DNA from: Aaosphaeria pasadenensis | Lineage: Eukaryota > Ascomycota > Dothideomycetes > Pleosporales | Assembly: GCA_022813625.1 (NCBI GenBank) | Contig: JAKLMB010000025.1 | Coordinates: 186,001 to 250,000 of the forward strand | DNA length: 64,000 bases | Direction: 5' to 3' | Notes under the pieces: model-generated | The model's input: only the letters and a program-made list of their open reading frames with translations | Databases searched by the model: none | What the model was told of the DNA's origin: nothing | Made by a program: the position numbers and the translations under genes | Shown here: positions 1-11,277 of the stretch, piece after piece | How the letters are laid out: each line of letters begins with the position of its first letter | Position numbering within the stretch: position 1 is the first letter of the stretch

Positions 1-1271
1 GAATTCCAGCGTGGGTAGATCAACAGTCGGGCAATTTCAAGAGGAAGGGAAATGAAGGGAGGAGATTGGGATACCGGCGGGGACAGGTGAGCCTTTTCAA
101 CGCGGTGGAAAGAGCGTATGATAAGGCAGTCATGATCATATGCTTCGAGGAATTCGTACAGTCAGTACAATATGGGTTTCATAGCAATTCGAAGAACGTC
201 TCTAGTTCTTCTCGAAGCTTGAGGATTTGATAAAAAGGATTTGGAGCTGCTTCACAAGCTTCCACTGCTATGAGTTACTTGTGAGAATGGGTTCTGGAAT
301 AATGTGCGGCACGTTCTCTTGTGGGAGCTTTGCAAACTCGTTCATGCGCTGACGAGATTGATATTGCTATCATTTTAATAGCATGCTGGCAAGGTTTCAT
401 ACTCGTCAAAGAATTACCGGCTCAGCGCCACAACGAATTCCTGAACGTTTGTGTAATGAATGAAAGCAGATCGGGACCTCATCCAAAATCAAGCACACCA
501 AGGCATGAAGGCAAATGCAAAGTTGTACCTGATGCTCGAGGCCAACATCCACGCCCAAAAGTCGAACGACGTCCCACGTTCCCAAGTAGGACTAGTGAAT
601 CACATACGTTTCAGCGCATTCTGTGCTGTGATGGCAGGAAGGGACCGTGCGAGATGCTTGGCATCAACTTCATGCCATTGACGGAACTTCAATTGAGCCT
701 CATGCATATCACCAGAAGTGGGTCTGGTAATTTTCTTCAATGGGTCAGATTATCTGGGACACGTGATTTCAATTTCTCGCTGTCCTTGGTTGTTCAACTC
801 GCTCACTGTTCGTTGCGCGCACCTGTAGATGGGAGGACTCCACTGCGCTGGCTCAGTGATCGACTCAGGGAGGCATGCTCGCTCCATCCCATCTTGGACA
901 TGACGAAAGGCCCTCGAAGGGGATTATTTCACGAGGGGTCCAGCAAGCCTGCACTGTACCATTACACTGATGGGAACAGATGGCTCAATCGATGGTTCAG
1001 ATTACACACTTCCATTACCTGTAGCCAATGCTACCGCCCCCGATCTCTGCTATGATTGAGAATCTGCTAGTTCGCAGGGGAAGAATAACTATATGTTGCA
1101 AGATGGTATATGGAGGGCTTTATAACGGCACTCAAGACTGAAGGAGAGAGAAGGAGATGCCCTATGCGAAAAAACTCGACAAAAGAAAGGCAATGGGAAT
1201 CATCGTCAAGTCCAAAGGTTGAAAGAGAATTTGAAAACTGCGATTCCTAGATGAGTCAAGGTCGTACAAGC
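1..1271. other. 5' flank without a supported gene
   Basis: This stretch lies downstream of the lipid-transfer gene, which runs the other way. Two overlapping open frames exist. One of 244 codons (321-1055) begins only at a GTG. One of 73 codons (460-681) begins at ATG and has a plausible hydrophilic start. Neither shows a domain, a family signature or splice sites that would extend it. I treat the stretch as intergenic DNA, possibly including the 3' untranslated region of the neighbouring gene at its right end. Confidence 0.5.
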
Positions 1272-3384
1272 CTATGACAAAGCGTCATGGAACTCTTCCG
1301 GCTCGTGAGTCTCCGAGTTTGTCCTTTGCGTGCTTCCGGGACCCTTTGGTGGTTCTCCGGGCGTGGAATGTAGTAGCTTCGAAGGCGGATTCACTTGTTG
1401 TTGGGTTTCTGATGGGTGATTCATGGTGTGTGTGTTGTGCGAGTCAGATTGCGATATCGAGAGGGACTGCAACGCCGCCGACGGTGGTTCGTTCTTCGCT
1501 TGCTGTGAGACTGGTTCGTCATCGAAGTCAATCAGGTTTTGCTGGGTCGCTTCCTTCTTTGCGGCGGGTGAAGCAACTGCTGGCTCGCTCAGATCGATCA
1601 GGTCATTGTGCGTGGGTGTATCCTGTTTGGGGTTCTCTGGGTTGACCTGTGTTCTCGTTGGGACACGTTCGAGGCTGTTGGTACGCGTAGGGATATTGAA
1701 TTGCCGACGTGGCGTTTGTCCTGGCAAGATGGCAGAAATCTGAAGAATTTGCTTCACCTGCTCTTCGGGTGTCTTTCCATCACTGCCTCTAGTTAGCATT
1801 TATTTATCAAAATCACACGGCATTCGTACACTTTAGCGTTGATGATCCAGTCCAGATCTTCCTCACCCTCCTCCGAATTCCCATGGCCTCCCTGCACTCG
1901 TCGGAACAATTGGGGATGCCAATCGATGCCATCGTTCATCCGCTTAGCAGCTTCACTGCGTTGCATATCCTCGATGCGAGTTTTCTCATCCGTTGCTGTG
2001 TCCTGGTCTTTTTCTTTGATCGCCTGAGTAACCTTTGCCCAAAGTCGCTGCGACTCGCGCTCATCTTGCTCCTCTAACGGTCGCGCAGTGGGTACCTGTT
2101 CTTTCGCATGTGTAGCGTCAAACAACAGCTCTTTCTTGCCAGTCTGTCATTCGTCAGCCTGTGTTCTGCGACCAACTTTGGCCGCATCTTACTGTGAGGT
2201 CCTTGATGTACATCTCCTCATTCCAAAGTCCCGACAACTCGAAGAGAGCCTTGTCCGTCCTGGAGTCTTTGATGTAGCCTCCGATCGCATTGTATGTGCC
2301 CCCAAAGTAACCCTTTACTTTGAATTCGATGTCTGCGACCAGACCGGATTCCGGGCAGCGAACATAGCTGTGATCGCCGAGCTCGTACTTCATCTTTCCG
2401 AATAGAATGCCGCGCGCGTACATATTGGGCTGTGTGACGAAACTGTATCATGTCAGCGCCATTGCAAGACGCAAATTCTCGCGGAATTCCTCACAATCGC
2501 TCTCCTGTGTTCAAAAACCTCATGACTGCTATGCCTTCCATCATGCTCGCTGCGGAATTTCCAAGAAACTTGCTCCTCGGCTTAAGCGTGCCGTCGATTC
2601 GGATGTGGTGGTCAGGCGCCATGAAGAAATAACTCGACTTTGGAGGGTGATGGGAGGTTTGTTCGGCGATGTAGTATCCTCGGGTGTGGTCGGGGTAGTC
2701 CCAGTAACAGGTGAATATCTCGCCCAGGATTGGATTGAGTGGTTTCTTCACGCCCCTGCTTCAAGGTCAGCTCCGGTTCGAGTGCCTAGCCAATTATGAT
2801 GGTGGTGATGCGTACGGTGGTTTGATGTGCCAGCCGCTCAAGTAGAATCTCACGACAGCTACAAATCTCTGCACGGGGTCCTCGATCTTGGTCATAGGGA
2901 GCAGTGTATCCGGGTGAGCCATGAAGCTGTTCGATTGTTAGCCTCCACAACTGCGGTAGGCAGCGTACGGCATGCCAACGCACTTGGTTATCCTCTCCAA
3001 CATCGATCGAGGCTCCAGAATGAATGTAGGGAGTGTTACTCGGCTGAGATCTGCGCCGGGTCGCAACTGTGAGATTATGTGCGATAGAACTGTGTAGACA
3101 TCCCCATGTCAGCCCACTGCCTCTGTAGTTGCATCTCTATCTTTTTGTTGGGTACAACCACATACCGTTGCCCTGATCCGCATCGACCACAGTCTCGTCT
3201 TCTTTGGTGACTTCATCGTGTCTCAGCGAGTCGGTCGAGGACCGGGTGCCTATAGGAAGAAATCCTGCATCAGCCTTGGTTCTTTGGAGCTTTGTTGCAG
3301 TATTCAATACTCTACGATGTCTACTGAAAAAGGGGATGACGCACTTGTAAGAGAATGTCGCCTGTGTCCGTGCCCGAGAACCAT
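1272..3384 (-). CDS. Oxysterol-binding-protein-related lipid transfer protein (Osh6/Osh7 type)
   Basis: Eight exons (3384-3345, 3264-3166, 3089-2984, 2926-2816, 2755-2495, 2442-2193, 2143-1830, 1788-1272) give 565 residues in phase. The OSBP signature appears as EQTSHHPP, in the variant with T in place of V/I. It is preceded by KKPLNPILGE and followed by FLGNSAASMMEG, all typical of the ORD beta-barrel. The N-terminus is short, with no PH domain, ankyrin repeats or membrane segment, as in Osh6/Osh7-like proteins. Known members of that branch exchange phosphatidylserine and PI4P at ER-plasma membrane contacts; that this copy does so is inference. The C-terminal ~170 residues after DLDWIINAK are low-complexity, acidic and Ser/Thr-rich, with two DLID/LIDFDD motifs. 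I chose the ATG at 3384 because splicing the 80-nt intron (GTGCGT...GCAG) joins it cleanly to the conserved VDADQGN stretch. Only the first exon is uncertain. Confidence 0.95.
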
Positions 3385-4324
3385 GGTGGGGTCGCAGTTC
3401 TTCGAGAGTAGGAAGGGAAATAGAAAAAAAAGTAGGTGGAAGTACAGTGTCTCGCAGTAATAATAGGCAAAGACTGACTGTTCTGGAGGCCAACAGGTCA
3501 CAGGCAGCAAACTGGGATCCACAGATGAGTCTAGGAACAGAATCGGTGTTGGTGACGGTAAAAAGGTGTGGCAGCTACACAGCCAGCGATGACGGAACGC
3601 GCGCCGCGCGGGGAAGAAAAATTGGCGTCAGCGGGTAAGCTCTACTCTCTACTTTGCAAACGCTTCTCAACGCAAATGCGGGCCACGCCGTAGCTGAACA
3701 AGGGGGTTTTTCCAGCGATGCCTGGCTCTAGAACGTAGGCTTCCCTCGTACGAATAATAAAGACAAGAGATTGTACCCACGTGTGTGCCTGTGTGGAGGG
3801 AAGAAACTGCCGATTACTTATCGACGCGCCCTCCGGATGCGCAATCTACAATACTCCGTCCTCGAGCGTCCTCGAGTAATCTCTCTGCCAATTACTCGTA
3901 CAATACTCGTACTACGGCTACTACGACTACTACTGGAGGAGTGGAAAGCCCGGCGACCCCACGCTGAACCCACCGAGTCCTCAGCGGAGGCGTCCGGATA
4001 CAAGAACAGGGATAGATAGATGTTCAGTTTCCTGTTCCTGAGAATCAGATTACGCTGATCTTTGTTTGTTTCAATCATCTTCCATCACAGTCTGTCCATG
4101 TCACATTCTCGAGTATTGAATATGATTGTGTTGCTTCCTTTTTTTCGAGCATTTCATGACTTGAATTATACATAAGTCTATCTAGCTGTTTGTGATGAAG
4201 AGGAGTTGTGCCAATTCATCGGGTATCATCTAGCCGCCTGCGCCGCTTTCCGTAGGTCAGATTCAATCAAAGTATGCAGTATGCTCAAATGACCGTCACA
4301 TGGCGTCTAACTTCAGGTTCTGCT
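3385..4324. other. Intergenic region between two minus-strand genes
   Basis: This holds the promoter side of the lipid-transfer gene and the 3' side of nicotinamidase. Around 3890-3940 there is a short degenerate TAC/CTACTA trinucleotide run, whose readings on either strand give only low-complexity Thr/Ser-rich frames. I see no gene here. Confidence 0.5.
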
Positions 4325-5069
4325 TTAGGTTCCGGCCCCTTCCAAGCGCTGACGAGTAGCGTCCACGGTAATGAGAGAGATGCCGGCCGTCTCATATCCT
4401 TTATGTACATCTTCTAGAGATGTCGGGTCGACAGCTTTTGTCACTTCCGGCAAGACCCATGTTTTGAACCCTTCCTTTGCCGCATCGAGAGCTGTGTATT
4501 TGACACAATAATCCGCAGCCAGGCCCGCAATGTAGACATCAGAGATCTGCTTATCGCGCAGCAGCTGGGCTAGCCCGCTACGAGAAACGTTTGGATTTAC
4601 GAACGGATCTGCAAATGCAGAATACATCTCAACGCGCTTATCTTGTCCTTTCTCCACGATATGGTGAAACTCTGTAGCGTTGAGCTCGGGCAGTAACTCA
4701 GAGCCCATCGTCCCCTGGACGCAGTGATCTGGCCAAAGGCGAGTCTCCTGCGTTTCTTCCGGATTGAGAGGATTCTGAATTGTGATGAGAGATTCGAAAG
4801 GCTTATTATTCGGCTCGGGATGATTCGAAGCAAAGGAGATGTGATCCGGAGGGTGGAAGTCTTTCGTCGCTACCTTGAGCACGAAGTCGAGGGACAAGAG
4901 TTCATTGATCGCAGGAACGATGTCCCGGCCATCCTGAACGGCGAGCGCTCCACTCTGCAATGGATGTTAACATGTCAAAGCATCGGAATCAGGCAAGCAC
5001 GTGGCTCACCGGAGGACAGAAGTCTTCTTGGACATCGACGATAACTAGAGCAGGCCGGAATGCGGTCAT
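4325..5069 (-). CDS. PNC1: Nicotinamidase (isochorismatase-like hydrolase)
   Basis: Two exons (5069-5010 and 4954-4325) encode 229 residues, close to the length of yeast Pnc1. The enzyme hydrolyses nicotinamide to nicotinic acid in the NAD+ salvage pathway, which also relieves sirtuin inhibition. The protein opens with a beta strand, FRPALVIVDVQEDF, carrying the catalytic Asp12. The metal-binding set is visible as KDFHPPDH (D52, H54) and WPDHC (H97). The catalytic Lys122 sits in VEKGQDKR and the nucleophilic Cys170 in AGLAADYCVKYTA. The intron (GTGAGC...TTGCAG, 55 nt) is standard. The gene is divergent from COX4, with a 562-bp shared intergenic region. Nothing is missing from the active site. 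Confidence 0.96.
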
Positions 5070-5631
5070 GATTGATGGTTGTTAGGTTGTGAGAGGGGAT
5101 GAGAGTGGTGTTAGGAGGGAGCAGTTAGTAGGTGATGTGTTCAGAAGTGAGTAATCAATCAATGAAGAAGAGTAGCAGCTTGTATATAAACGCCAGCCTT
5201 CGCTCCGCCTTGTCTACAGAACAACAATGGGTGTGACTGCTGACGCCTGACGCCTTGCCACCTGACGCACAGAGCTGGCGTGCGACGACGTACGTGATGC
5301 GTGGAATTGCGATTCGCTCTGTAGTAGCAGCCAGGCAGCTATTGTGATATGTATGTGCGTGCGCGTATGTATGTGTGTTTGTGACGTTTCGATATGAGTA
5401 CTGTGTTGTAGTTGAGGTTCGATGTTTGATGTTTGACGTTCTGTACTCGTTGGCGTTAAACTTCCCTAGTCACTAGCGGGTTAGGGCTCCTCTTCCAATC
5501 GCACGAAGACTTGGCAGCGTGACTAATCGGTGGTCCGATATTGAGAGTTACAACCTGCCTCGACTTTTGTTCAAGCTTAGCAGCTCGATCACCCTCCACC
5601 CACTCTCCACTCCACGTCAATTGAACTCGCC
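5070..5631. other. Bidirectional promoter region between PNC1 and COX4
   Basis: The 562-bp gap separates two divergently transcribed genes. A TATA-like TATATAAA-type sequence lies near 5183-5191. A run of alternating TG/TA (GTATGTATGTG-like) lies at about 5345-5385. Several TGACGCC/TGACGCA half-sites cluster at 5236-5270. No ORF with support is present. Confidence 0.4.
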
Positions 5632-6558
5632 ATGTTCCTCCAACGCTCTGCCATCGCTGCCGCAAGGCGATCTGTCCCTCGCGCCATCGCCAGGCGCACT
5701 TTCACCAGCTCTTTCGTCCGCCGTACGCCTCTCAGGAGCTATCATACGATCCAACAACTGACGGAATTGCAGGTGATGCGAGCCAGAAGCCCACCGAGGC
5801 TGGCCACTCTGGCACTGCTCCCAGTGTTGTCGAAGGCTACAAGACTCTCGATCGTACGTGGCCGCCCCGCAATGGCCGTTCCCGATGGCCGAACAGGTTT
5901 TCGGCTATGCTTGGGCATGAGGAATACAGATACTAATGACTGTAAATGCGTGTAGAAATCAAGACCGAGGCCGACCTCTTTGGACCTGGTGCTAAGGTCG
6001 GAACCGTCCCCACCGATATCGAGCAGTCTACCGGTTTGGAGCGTCTCGAGATTTTGGGAAAGATGCAGGGTGTTGACGTTTTCGATATGAGGCCATTGGA
6101 TGCCAGCCGTGTTGGTACGTCACGATACGTTTCGAAGAGGGCGACAAGATGATGGAACGGAATTCTGATCGGATATAGGTACCCTCGAGGACCCCATCGT
6201 TGTCAACTCCGCCGGCGAGGAGCAGTACGTTGGTTGCACTGGATGCCCCGCCGACTCCCACAACGTCCTCTGGATCACTGTACGTCATCCGATACCACGA
6301 TCGCATCAATCAATCTAACATGCCACAGTTGACCCGCGAGGAGCCCGTCAGCCGCTGCATGGAGTGCGGTTCAGCATACAAGATGCACTACGTCGGCCCA
6401 GCCGAGGACCCCCATGCCCACGACCACGGCCACGGACACCACGGCAAGTTCATGTATTCTAACATCAGGATGGTACTAATTGGAAATGTCCAGAGAACCC
6501 TCACCCCAAGCCAAAGAACATGGCCGATTTCCTCAAGCCCGAGTACGCCAACCTATAA
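5632..6558 (+). CDS. COX4: Cytochrome c oxidase subunit 4 (Cox4, mammalian COX5B homolog)
   Basis: Six exons (5632-5722, 5773-5853, 5956-6114, 6179-6279, 6329-6443, 6494-6558) encode 203 residues. This is a nuclear-encoded, zinc-binding peripheral subunit on the matrix side of respiratory complex IV. The first ~30 residues are rich in Arg, Ala and Ser without acidic residues, as in a mitochondrial presequence. The core reads IEQSTGLERLEILGKMQG, then EDPIVVNS, then the zinc site formed by YVGCTGCPADSH and CMECGSAYK. A His-rich DPHAHDHGHGHH stretch precedes the conserved end MADFLKPEY. The last intron (6444-6493) starts with GCAAGT, so it is a GC-AG intron; without removing it the conserved C-terminus is lost. 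The convergent CGI121 gene lies 209 bp downstream. Confidence 0.96.
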
Positions 6559-6767
6559 GCGTACTTTGCAATCAAGGAATCGAGAAAACAACAATCCTCT
6601 CGTGCAGGGATATGGACCAAAATGCACGGCCTGTAGCATAGTCGAGTGGCCGCTTTGTGTAGAATGGAATGCAGTGCTTTAGATTTTGTTACCCTATGCT
6701 CATCCGAGACCCCCCCAACCTATGCATCGCCAGTCGTCAAGTCGTGAGAAAGTCACATGATACTCTC

Positions 6768-7461
6768 TTATGAGCCCTTTATCGTCATCAGTCCCAATAT
6801 AACAGCCTCCATCTCTTTCCTCGGGTCAAGTGCCGCTCCATCCCCGTTAACGGCTCCCTTCCTCGGCTTCCCCCCTCCAGCAGGCTCGAGTTTGTAAATC
6901 TTCCTCAGTTTAGCCTCATCAGCCCACTGGCCCAATTCCTGCCCCTCCTCCCCGAGAGGAACACTTTCGCCCTTGACGTGCTCCCCTAGATGTCTGGCCA
7001 CGCTCTCATTAGTGATCTCCGGCGCAAGGCCAAGCTTTACTGCTATCAGACTGGTGGTGGAATCGGCGATGCCAAATTTGCGGTAGGATTCGCCAATGTT
7101 GTTGTTAGGATGTAGGCGGAAGACCAACTCGCTATGCGGCGTCCGGGATTTCGACCGCGAAGTCAGATGGAGATGAAGAGCGAGGAACGCTGCAGAGAGG
7201 AGTTGTGTCGGGGAGATAATCTAGTCGGTCCCGTCAGTTGCTTGTGAGCAGCAATGAATGAGGAGGAGGAAGTGGTATCAGCACGTGATCATGGTGGAAG
7301 AGACTTACCATCGTTGCGTCGAGGAATGCGTAGTCGAACGCCGAGTCGGCTTCCAGAAGCTTACTCCGCAGGTATTCCGCATTGCTCACATCTTTGAAGA
7401 GAGCTATGTGGATGGGATAGTCTGGGTAGTGGGGGAGGGTAAACGTCCGTACGGAAGCCAT
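6768..7461 (-). CDS. CGI121: EKC/KEOPS complex subunit Cgi121
   Basis: Two exons (7461-7309, 7220-6768; intron GTAAGT...GACTAG) give 201 residues, the usual length of Cgi121/TPRKB proteins. Cgi121 binds the Bud32 kinase and tRNA in the KEOPS complex, which makes the t6A37 modification of tRNA and also influences telomeres and transcription. Family hallmarks are the start (FTLPHYPDYPIHIALFKDV), the LDATMIISPTQLLSAAFLAL helix, the HSELVFRLHPNNNI stretch and the IGESYRKFGIADST motif. The C-terminus KEMEAVILGLMTIKG ends shortly after the core. I assign it by family resemblance of the whole chain. The gene overlaps nothing. Confidence 0.9.
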
Positions 7462-8332
7462 AACGATAGAGCTGGTGTACACAATGGCTAGGTACACAGC
7501 ACAGCTTCTTCCAGTACCGCAATGGATCTTGGTCCAGAATTTTGTAGTTCTAGTGAATGATACAAGATCTCTTGCCAGGGATATTTCCAACCAATGACGT
7601 TTTCCGTACAGTGCCTATTGTTTGCAAAGATGTCCACTGCATTCACATGGGCGGCACCGATTTGGGCAGAATGCGATTTGGCGTGGGTGCACAGACCATC
7701 GGTTTACTTTCATCCCACTTTCCATGAAAGGTCGCCAATCGGAGGTTTAAATGGTAAAGATTGACCGCGGAGGAGCTGGGCGCTCAGATATATATGGAGT
7801 ATATTATGAAATGTTCTTACTGATTCAGTCTCTTCCCTGGGTTGTGGTAGTAGTAGAAGCAATCGGTACTGATACCGAACCACGTCTCTCGTGACTTCCC
7901 CAGGCTGTTGGTGGTTTGGTTGGTCGGTTGGCAAGCTTGGAAGTCGAGCTCCCGTCTAGAACCTTTGCTACAGTTCACCAACCAACCATCCATCTCACAA
8001 GCCGATTCTCTTCCTCGGGATCTCAAACAACAATGTGCCTCTGATGATAGCTTTCTAACACTGTACAGTTGCAGACCGAATAATCAATCGCATTCGCACT
8101 CGCATACGCCGAAACAGTAGATACCGAATTGGGTACTACATACCAGATGCGAGCTGTCGCCGTACGTACCTGTGTGATAAGCCGCCTTGTACACGCCCAC
8201 GCCCACACACGCTCACTGGCTGGTTTGGTCTAAACCGGCTTCGTCGCGTGCAGGGCTGGGAGGAAGTGGGAGCGTCGTTCCATTGACGTCGGCTTTTCCC
8301 ACGGCGATTCCCTTTCTCTCGTCCACCACATC
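7462..8332. other. Divergent promoter region between CGI121 and the Zn2Cys6 gene
   Basis: The 871-bp gap contains a GGTTGGTTTGGTTGG-type repeat at about 7905-7935 and its complement (CAACCAACCATCCAT) at about 7978-7992. The two could pair as an imperfect inverted repeat. No coding region is supported. Confidence 0.4.
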
Positions 8333-11277
8333 ATGGGTCCCAAGAGGTCGCCAGACGGTGACCTCGACCAGACTACCAAGATCCCCAGACCCGACCAGGG
8401 CGCAAAGCTGCCTCTCACTCCTCTGAGCCGCGCAAGTGACTTCTCTGGAAGCGTCAAGAAGAAATTGGCCAATTCGACGCGTACTGGCCAGGCGTGCGAC
8501 CGATGCAAGGTACGTGATGCTGCTGCGAGGCTGAACATACAAGCGATCACGGCGCGAATGCTTCACAGATGTGTTTCGTCCCCCGCACAATTATTCAATT
8601 GTTTCGTCCAAATGCCACCAAGAGAATCCATCTTGCAGCATATGGCAATGCCTCATCTCGGTACTCACTGACCACCCCCGCTATAGGTTCGGAAGATACG
8701 ATGCGACGGCCGCCCCGAGGGTTGCTCGCCATGCGCCCAGAACCGCACAGAGTGCAGGACGACCGATCGGATAACTGGCAAAGCTACCACGCGCGGACAT
8801 GCAGAGGCATTAGAGGGAGAGGTCAATTATCTCCGCGCCCATATCGTCGAGTTACAAAATCAAGTCAGAGAATTGGGAGGCGAACCGAGATCGGGACCCA
8901 GCTACGGCGCGTACAGCACCCTGCAGGTATCATGGCAAGCTCCGCCGCCGGCCAACGAAGCCCAGAGCTGGCCGAATCCTTCGCAGTCGCGAGCCAGCAC
9001 GTCTCCATTACCTGGTTATGCACCTGCGAATGAGGTTGGGGTCATTGACTACCGACCTCTTCCAGAATTCAAGATGCAAAGTGTTGGGGACAACTACCTG
9101 GGGTTATCCTGCGTGGATTCCATGGTCAGTCATATCAAAGGGACTTCTCTCAAGCTCTTTGGTACTGACATTGACATAACCGACTTTGTGCATGCGGACG
9201 ACCAAGATTATGAAGAGTCGGTCATGTCCTACAGCCACTTCTTGAAGGTCGCGATGAGCCAGGAGGAAGTGGAGTACGTGCCATTCCCTGAGTATCCAGC
9301 CCTCAGCGAGTTCGCGAAATGGTATCTGCGATCTCTGAACCCATATACCATGCTGCTCGACAAGCCCTCGTTCATGCAATTGGTATGTCATCCCCCAACT
9401 CTGAGCGATTCGACCATTCTAATGAATCTAGATATGGCGGATAGGAAACGAGCCAGACTTTCGCCCTTCACCCGCCGAAACAGTATGCGTCCACATGATG
9501 CTGTCTACAATCAAATATCAGATAGCCGTCCGAAACGGTGGCGAGCAAACAATGCTATTGGAATCGCATAAACACTATCGTTATTCTCTCAGTCTTTTCA
9601 AAGACCTTCAGCAGGGCCACACATGGAAAGATCTTCAGGGTCTTGCTTTGATATGTCTCCACATGCGCAACTTCCCTAAGCCTGGAGCTGCCTGGATCGC
9701 AGTCTCGACGGTCTTCTTGCTTGCGGTTGAACTGGGCATGCACCGCTCAACGAAGGCGTGGGCAGGTTCGGCCGAGAAGGACCAGCTGGAGATCGAGATG
9801 CGGAAACACATCTTCTGGACTCTACACGCTCTACTTTCTAACTTGAGCGGTAAGCTGGGGAGGCCAATGCCGATCAACACCCAGGATATCGATGTCGAGT
9901 TTCCTGATCCGGTCAACGACTGCCTTCCCGGGGAGGGTGCCGAGTTGAGTCCCTTCCACCAGTGTTCCTTCCAGGTGGGCATCCAAACGGCCAAATATAC
10001 AGCCTGGGCCTCCGAATTGTACCGGACGGTGTACGCCATTCGGCAGACCCCGCACGGGTATGAAGAGGCTGTCCGACGCCTGGAGATCGGGATACGAGAC
10101 TGGAGGCAAAACATTCCGGCGGAGATCAGCGAGCCGTCTCGAGCCTCACAAGACGACTACATATTTGCACTATATCTCGAACATTGGGATCAGGAGTTCC
10201 AGCTTCTCCTCCATCACCCCGCAGTATGCCGTTCTACGAACCAAGAAATGATAAAGTCGAATTCCGACAAATGTCTCGCAGCAACTCAGAAGATGCTCCA
10301 CAACTGCAACGAAATGCGGAAACTCAAGTGTTTAGACATTCCCTGGGTCAACACGGTTGTTTACATAGCTGCCATTTCGGTGACGCTGTTTGTTTACTTC
10401 GAGAGGAAAGACACACTAACTTCGGCGGACATGACGAAGCTCAGGGAAGATATGGATCAGTGGCTTGACGTCATGAAGGACTGTGGTGAACTCCATGGTA
10501 AGTAGGGAGTTCAATCCTCGACAGAACACGATCTAACAACGCGTAGGGACTGGTATTAAGCTCAGGCAGGCCATTGAAAAGGTCGTGGTACAGCAACTCC
10601 GCAGTATCAACGACAGCATAGTGAAGAGGACTGCAACAGAGTCGCTGGCCCATGTGGCCCTCCAAATCCCCCAAGAACAGGCAGCGACCATCTACCCTAA
10701 CAGCGATGGCTACAACCAATATCCTGATGCCAGTGCCAATCCGGCAGACCCAGCTCTGGGCACCTCGGGACTGCCCTATACGAGTGGCCCCCCAGAGGTC
10801 TCGTATCCTTACAACAACGGTGCCTCAAGTACTACCACCCAGCAAGCAGCCGATTCGTTTGAGCAACCTCAATTCAGCGGCGAAGACGCCAGCATGTCGG
10901 CTTCTCATGCCGCAGCCCTTGCCGCGGCAGCCTCTAGCGCAGCGGCATCGCAACGGCCAAACGAAGGTTACGCCTATTCCAATGCGCCAGGTACCAACAG
11001 CAGCCATCCGGCTCCGTACCCTCCGAACAGCGGTGTCACGCCGACCGGGTGGCGAAATTGGCAGAAGACGTACATGCAGCAGATTGGCCCTACGGAAGGC
11101 GAATATCTAAATACAGCAAACACCCTGATGACCCTGGGGACCGCCAGTCAAGAGAGCCAGGTCGCTGGGCAAGAAGGCACGAGCGACGTTGACAGCTCGG
11201 CGATCCAGGGCCAAGCGTCGTTCCAGTGGCCAGCGATCATGTACGGGCCACCTGATGGTGGACACGTAACTCAATAG
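8333..11277 (+). CDS. Zn2Cys6 binuclear cluster transcription factor with fungal-specific TF domain
   Basis: Four exons (8333-8509, 8687-9382, 9432-10497, 10547-11277) encode 889 residues. The DNA-binding cluster is split by the 177-nt first intron. It reads C55-x2-C58-x6-C65-x6-C72-x2-C75-x6-C82, with the basic stretch KVRKIR between the second and third Cys. A short coiled coil (EALEGEVNYLRAHIVELQNQ) follows and probably dimerises the protein. The middle homology region (fungal_trans) covers roughly residues 240-580, with SLNPYTMLLDKPSF, LGMHRS and RKHIFWTLHAL. The C-terminus (about 690-889) is disordered, Gln/Ser/Tyr/Pro-rich with an alanine run, and looks like an activation domain. The target pathway cannot be read from the sequence. 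The start at 8333 gives a Lys-rich N-terminus; no earlier in-frame ATG was found. Confidence 0.93.

Noticed and set aside
321..1055. 244-codon frame at the left edge
   Set aside because: Begins only at GTG and has no recognisable domain or composition typical of the real genes here.
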